Source: Nocardioides sp. (GTDB taxonomy: Bacteria; Actinomycetota; Actinomycetes; Propionibacteriales; Nocardioidaceae). Taken from it: a stretch of DNA of 15,076 nucleotides. The stretch lies in the NCBI GenBank assembly GCA_021166815.1, contig JAJPEO010000099.1:1-15076 (forward strand), read 5' to 3'. Within the stretch, counting starts at the first letter, position 1. Each line of letters starts with the position of its first letter. A program made the position numbers and the translations under genes. The notes beneath the pieces are model-generated. The model saw nothing but the letters and a program-made list of their open reading frames with translations. It was not told the origin of the DNA and did not search any database. Positions 13,055 to 15,076 of the stretch are shown here, piece by piece.

Positions 13055-13086
13055 ATTGTCACGGGTCCGTGGAGCCACGGCACAAT
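13055..13086. promoter_or_regulatory. Candidate face-to-face promoters of glgX and the enoyl-CoA hydratase gene
   Basis: On the plus strand TTGTCA (13056-13061) and CACAAT (13081-13086) form a -35/-10 pair with a long 19-base spacer, giving a start near 13093 and a leader of about 29 bases for the hydratase gene. On the minus strand TTGTGC (13085-13080) and GACAAT (13060-13055) make a mirrored pair for glgX. Each -35 overlaps the other's -10, so the two polymerases would exclude each other. The long spacers keep confidence modest. Confidence 0.4.
13060..13080. repeat. Two overlapping inverted repeats in the glgX/hydratase intergenic region
   Basis: CACGG-GT-CCGTG (13060-13071) and CCGTGG-AG-CCACGG (13067-13080) are both perfect inverted repeats with 2-base centres and share the middle half-site. 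Together they fill the spacer between the proposed -35 and -10 hexamers. Three alternating half-sites suggest an operator, but could also form an mRNA or DNA hairpin. No regulator gene is adjacent. Confidence 0.45.
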
Positions 13087-13110
13087 GCGGGGGACACCCA
13101 CCCCGTTCCC

Positions 13111-13116
13111 AGGAGG
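13111..13116 (+). promoter_or_regulatory. Ribosome binding site of the enoyl-CoA hydratase gene
   Basis: AGGAGG ends 5 bases before the ATG at 13122. It is a full anti-16S match and fixes this start against the in-frame upstream frame that begins at 13041. Confidence 0.85.
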
Positions 13117-13121
13117 AAGTC

Positions 13122-13898
13122 ATGGAGTTCGTCTCGCTCGACGTCGCCGACGGAGTCGCGACCCTGCGGCTGGACCGCCCGAAGATGAATGCGATCAGCT
13201 TCCAGGTTCAGGCCGAGCTGCGCGAGGCCGCTGCCGAGGCGACCGAGCGCGACGACGTGCGGGCGGTGGTCCTGTGGGGCGGTGAGCGGGTCTTCGCCGC
13301 GGGCAACGACGTCAAGGAGATGGCCGACCTCGACTACTCCGAGATGGTGCGTCTCTCGGCATCCGTCTCGAGCGCCACGACGGCGATCGCACGCATCCCC
13401 AAGCCCGTCGTCGCGGCCGTCAACGGCTACGCGCTCGGCGGAGGCTGCGAGCTGGCCATGGCCGCCGACGTGCGGATCGCCGCCGACAACGCGGTCTTCG
13501 GCCAGCCCGAGGTGCTGCTCGGGATCATCCCCGGTGCCGGCGGGACCCAGCGCCTCACCCGGCTGGTGGGCCCGAGCAAGGCCAAGGACATCATCTTCAG
13601 CGGCCGCTTCGTCAAGGCCGACGAGGCGCTCTCCATCGGCCTCGTCGACCGGGTCGTGCCCGCGGACCAGGCGTACGCCGAGGCCGTGGCCTGGGCCGGG
13701 CAGTTCAGCACCGCCGCCGCCATGGCGCTGCGGGCGGCCAAGGAGTGCATCGACTCCGGCCTGGAGACCGACCTGGCCACCGGCCTGGAGATCGAGCGGC
13801 AGCAGTTCGCGGGGGTGTTCGCCACCGCGGACGCCCGAGCGGGCATGGCGTCCTTCGTGGAGAACGGTCCGGGCAAGGCCACCTTCGAGGGCCGTTGA
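13122..13898 (+). CDS. Enoyl-CoA hydratase (crotonase family)
   Basis: A 258-residue cytoplasmic crotonase that hydrates 2-enoyl-CoA in beta-oxidation or a related acyl-CoA route. Seen: the first oxyanion-hole loop FAAGNDVKEM (58-67), the second oxyanion glycine region NGYALGGGCELA (101-112), and both hydratase glutamates, E110 in GGCEL and E130 in GQPEVLLGIIPGAGGTQR, matching rat mitochondrial hydratase Glu144 and Glu164. With both acids present, hydratase activity is more likely than isomerase. One loop residue is Asn62 where many homologues have Ala. The C-terminal VENGPGKATFEGR is usual for actinobacterial members. The start is set by AGGAGG five bases upstream. Its stop overlaps by one base (TGATG) the start of a small membrane protein, so the two are probably cotranslated. 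It is divergent from glgX and has no obvious link with glycogen. The physiological substrate cannot be told from sequence. Confidence 0.94.
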   Translation: MEFVSLDVADGVATLRLDRPKMNAISFQVQAELREAAAEATERDDVRAVVLWGGERVFAAGNDVKEMADLDYSEMVRLSASVSSATTAIARIPKPVVAAVNGYALGGGCELAMAADVRIAADNAVFGQPEVLLGIIPGAGGTQRLTRLVGPSKAKDIIFSGRFVKADEALSIGLVDRVVPADQAYAEAVAWAGQFSTAAAMALRAAKECIDSGLETDLATGLEIERQQFAGVFATADARAGMASFVENGPGKATFEGR

Positions 13899-14197
13899 TG
13901 GCGACGTGGCGCGCACGGTCGGCCCATGCCGTGTGGCTGCTGTGCGTCGCGTGCGCCCTGCTGCTCGCGCTGGGCACCCTGCTGGTCTCGCTGCAGGCCG
14001 CCGCCGACAACGCGGTGGTGGACGTGCTGCTGCGTGCGGCCGACGTCGTGGACCTGGGCGTCTTCTCGCGCACCGACGGCCTGGTCCAGGTGCGAGGGGA
14101 GGGGGCCGAGGTCAAGAACGCGCTGGCCAACTGGGGCCTCGCCGCGGTGGTCTGGCTGGTCGTGGGGAGGGTCCTGGACCGCGTCGTCCGTCCCTGA
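13898..14197 (+). CDS. Small two-helix membrane protein, function unknown
   Basis: A 99-residue protein I cannot assign to a function. The ATG at 13898 shares its A with the upstream TGA, so it is probably translated by termination-reinitiation; no separate Shine-Dalgarno is needed. Seen: a basic N-terminus (MATWRARSAH), a hydrophobic helix at about 11-32, a 40-residue connecting segment containing AADNAVVDVLL and VVDLGVFSRTDG, and a second hydrophobic stretch at about 76-91 (ALANWGLAAVVWLVVG) followed by the basic tail RVLDRVVRP. The positive charges at both ends place them inside and the loop outside. I recall similar short proteins with NAxVxxxLxxADxVDLGVFSR and KNALxNWG motifs in other actinobacteria, so it is a real conserved gene, not noise. 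Pairing with the hydratase may be positional only. Confidence 0.8.
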   Translation: MATWRARSAHAVWLLCVACALLLALGTLLVSLQAAADNAVVDVLLRAADVVDLGVFSRTDGLVQVRGEGAEVKNALANWGLAAVVWLVVGRVLDRVVRP

Positions 14198-14227
14198 GGC
14201 GTGGAAGGACGCTCGATGCATGGACAT

Positions 14228-14246
14228 CCGAGGATCACATCCTGGG
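14228..14246 (+). terminator. Weak hairpin after the small membrane protein gene
   Basis: AGGAT (14231-14235) and ATCCT (14239-14243) pair around a 3-base CAC loop, extended by CC/GG beyond a G-G mismatch. It stands 30 bases after the stop codon and is followed by ATTTGTGAGTGTTTGT, which is T-rich but not a clean T-run. It could be a weak terminator of the hydratase operon or a chance hairpin. Confidence 0.35.
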
Positions 14247-14313
14247 ATTTGTGAGTGTTTGTGGACGTCTCGTTGCTTTCGTTGCCATCTTGTGGCCGAA
14301 TACCCCGTTCCAG

Positions 14314-14333
14314 TCCGTGTAACTCCGTGTCAC
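14314..14333. repeat. Tandem 10-bp direct repeat, possible MtrA-type site
   Basis: TCCGTGTAAC is followed immediately by TCCGTGTCAC, 9 of 10 bases identical. The same bases can be read as GTAAC-N5-GTCAC, half-sites one helical turn apart. From memory this resembles the direct-repeat sites of the actinobacterial response regulator MtrA, which controls many envelope and secreted proteins. The match rests on recollection, not on a computed score. Confidence 0.45.
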
Positions 14334-14343
14334 ATTTCGGGGA

Positions 14344-14370
14344 GTCGACGCCCATGGGAGGGGTGCCGAC
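14344..14370 (+). promoter_or_regulatory. Leader hairpin 1 upstream of the secreted protein gene
   Basis: GTCGACGCCC (14344-14353) pairs with GGGTGCCGAC (14361-14370): nine of ten positions pair, one as G-U, with a single A-C mismatch. The 7-base loop ATGGGAG carries a Shine-Dalgarno-like sequence and an in-frame ATG at 14354. It may be a regulatory leader structure. Confidence 0.45.
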
Positions 14371-14377
14371 ATCACTG

Positions 14378-14397
14378 AGTTTCTTGGGAGGGAAACT
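14378..14397 (+). promoter_or_regulatory. Leader hairpin 2 with the ribosome binding site in its loop
   Basis: AGTTTC (14378-14383) and GAAACT (14392-14397) form a perfect 6-bp stem around the 8-base loop TTGGGAGG. The loop holds GGGAGG (14386-14391), the Shine-Dalgarno of the ATG at 14399, at 7 bases. The helix ends one base before that ATG, so its stability could affect initiation. Confidence 0.5.
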
Positions 14398-14398
14398 G

Positions 14399-15076
14399 AT
14401 GAAGTTCATGAAGCGTGCCGCCATCGTGGGCGCGAGCGGCCTGGTCGCAGGTCTGCTCGCCGTGACGCCGGCCTCCGCCGCCAGCGCGGACCTGTCGTAC
14501 GACTGCTACCTCGGCGAGAACGCCTCGGGCCTGCCGGTCGGTCAGATGAGCGTCTCCGTCGACAGCGCCGCCCCGGCGTCGATCCCCACCGCCGCCACGT
14601 CGAAGGTGTTCAACGGGACCGCCACGGTGACCGTGCCCGAGGCGCTGAGCGACACGCTCCGCCTGCTCGCGGACTCGGTCGAGGGCACCGCCGAGGTGGG
14701 CTCGGCCGTCAACGGGGTCGCCAGGGCGAGCAGCTTCACCATCGCCAACTACACCCTGCCCGCCACGGGCAGCGTCGTCCTCACCGCCACGGGTCCGCTC
14801 TACAGCCTCACCGCCGGCGCTCCGGGCACCAAGCAGGTCCTCACGGCCGGGTCGTTCCTGGCCCGCATGACGCGGACCAAGGGTGGCGTCCCGACGGCCA
14901 TGGCGATCTTCTGCCAGCCGGCCGCCGGCGCGCCCGACCAGGACCTGACCTTCGACACCGTCACCGCCGGTCCCAAGCTGGCCACCACGACCACGCTGAA
15001 GGCGAGGTACGTCAAGTCGAAGAAGACGATCAAGGCCAACATCGTGGTCTCCGGTGGCGCCTACACGCCGACCGGC
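14399..15076 (+). CDS. Secreted DUF6801-like protein with start of an Ig-like repeat, cut by right edge
   Basis: Only the first 226 residues are present; the frame is open at the edge. Seen: a signal peptide (MKFMKRAAIV, hydrophobic 8-23, cleavage probably after ASA at 25-27 or at 28-30), then a mature domain from about 30 to 175 of beta-rich, Ser/Thr/Ala-rich sequence with just two cysteines, C36 (LSYDCYLG) and C172 (AIFCQP), well placed for one disulfide closing the domain. This layout resembles DUF6801, found in secreted actinobacterial proteins of unknown function. From about 195 the sequence becomes TTTTLKARYVKSKKTIKANI, like the beginning of a lysine-rich Ig-like (Big_3-type) domain. 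GGGAGG seven bases upstream supports the ATG at 14399; an in-frame ATG at 14354 with GGGGAG nine bases before it would add 15 residues and spoil the usual signal-peptide shape. Function is unknown; an envelope or adhesive role is only a guess. Confidence 0.82.
   Translation, partial: MKFMKRAAIVGASGLVAGLLAVTPASAASADLSYDCYLGENASGLPVGQMSVSVDSAAPASIPTAATSKVFNGTATVTVPEALSDTLRLLADSVEGTAEVGSAVNGVARASSFTIANYTLPATGSVVLTATGPLYSLTAGAPGTKQVLTAGSFLARMTRTKGGVPTAMAIFCQPAAGAPDQDLTFDTVTAGPKLATTTTLKARYVKSKKTIKANIVVSGGAYTPTG

Larger units (their letters stand above)
14198..14398 (+). promoter_or_regulatory. Lower-GC intergenic region and leader of the last gene
   Basis: This 201-bp spacer is visibly richer in A and T (especially 14220-14340) than anything else in the window, as expected for a promoter and untranslated leader. 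It contains a small hairpin at 14228-14246, a tandem 10-bp repeat at 14314-14333 and two further hairpins at 14344-14397, listed separately. I see no convincing -35/-10 pair; TTGCTT (14273-14278) with CGAATA (14297-14302, 18-base gap) is one weak option. Confidence 0.5.

Noticed and set aside
13041..13121. Upstream start for the enoyl-CoA hydratase
   Set aside because: The AGGAGG site five bases before 13122 and the family N-terminus fix the start. The upstream codons lie in the promoter region.
14354..14398. Upstream in-frame ATG for the secreted protein
   Set aside because: GGGGAG lies at an acceptable distance, but the added residues put a non-basic segment before the signal peptide. The ATG at 14399 has the better ribosome site. 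It is kept only as an alternative.
14198..14398. A known riboswitch (cyclic-di-AMP or cyclic-di-GMP type) in the leader
   Set aside because: I looked by eye for the conserved cores of these classes and found none that I recognised. Only the two simple hairpins and repeats are supportable.
14542..15042. Short minus-strand frames inside the secreted protein gene
   Set aside because: They are antisense shadows of a gene with a good signal peptide and ribosome binding site, and show no features of their own.

Overview
The window comes from a very GC-rich actinobacterial chromosome (roughly 70% G+C by eye, not computed). The GlgE-pathway gene set, the codon bias that leaves long stop-free antisense frames, the M36 secreted peptidase with repeated C-terminal modules and the small secreted protein at the right edge together suggest a Nocardioides-like member of the Propionibacteriales. 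The genus is an inference; no rRNA or tRNA is present to fix it. I saw no CRISPR array, insertion sequence or phage gene.

Left part (1-4405, minus strand): a tightly packed operon read right to left, glgE - treS - mak. Both junctions are 4-base ATGA overlaps. The three enzymes run the GlgE route from trehalose to alpha-glucan: TreS isomerises trehalose to maltose, Mak phosphorylates maltose to maltose 1-phosphate, and GlgE transfers maltosyl units onto a growing alpha-1,4-glucan. mak is cut by the left edge; a branching enzyme gene (glgB) would be the usual next member but lies outside the window.

Middle (4489-8220, minus strand): a 1243-residue secreted M36 (fungalysin-type) zinc metallopeptidase with its own strong hairpin terminator. 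It sits between glgE and glgP, which in mycobacteria lie next to each other head to head.

Right-middle (8312-13011): glgP (plus) and glgX (minus) converge and overlap by 10 bp. They encode the breakdown half of glycogen metabolism, a phosphorylase and a debranching enzyme. glgP has a well-formed promoter whose predicted transcription start coincides with the GTG start codon, so its mRNA is probably leaderless. A LacI-type palindrome covers its -35 element.

Right part (13122-15076): an enoyl-CoA hydratase gene, divergent from glgX, overlaps by one base a small two-helix membrane protein gene. After a lower-GC spacer of 201 bp comes the start of a secreted protein resembling the DUF6801 family. 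Its leader holds a tandem 10-bp repeat and two hairpins that each present the same 8-base Shine-Dalgarno-like motif in or next to the loop.

No clearly new multi-gene system is visible. The most unusual points are the peptidase gene inside the glycogen cluster, the leaderless and operator-bearing glgP promoter, and the structured leader of the last gene.
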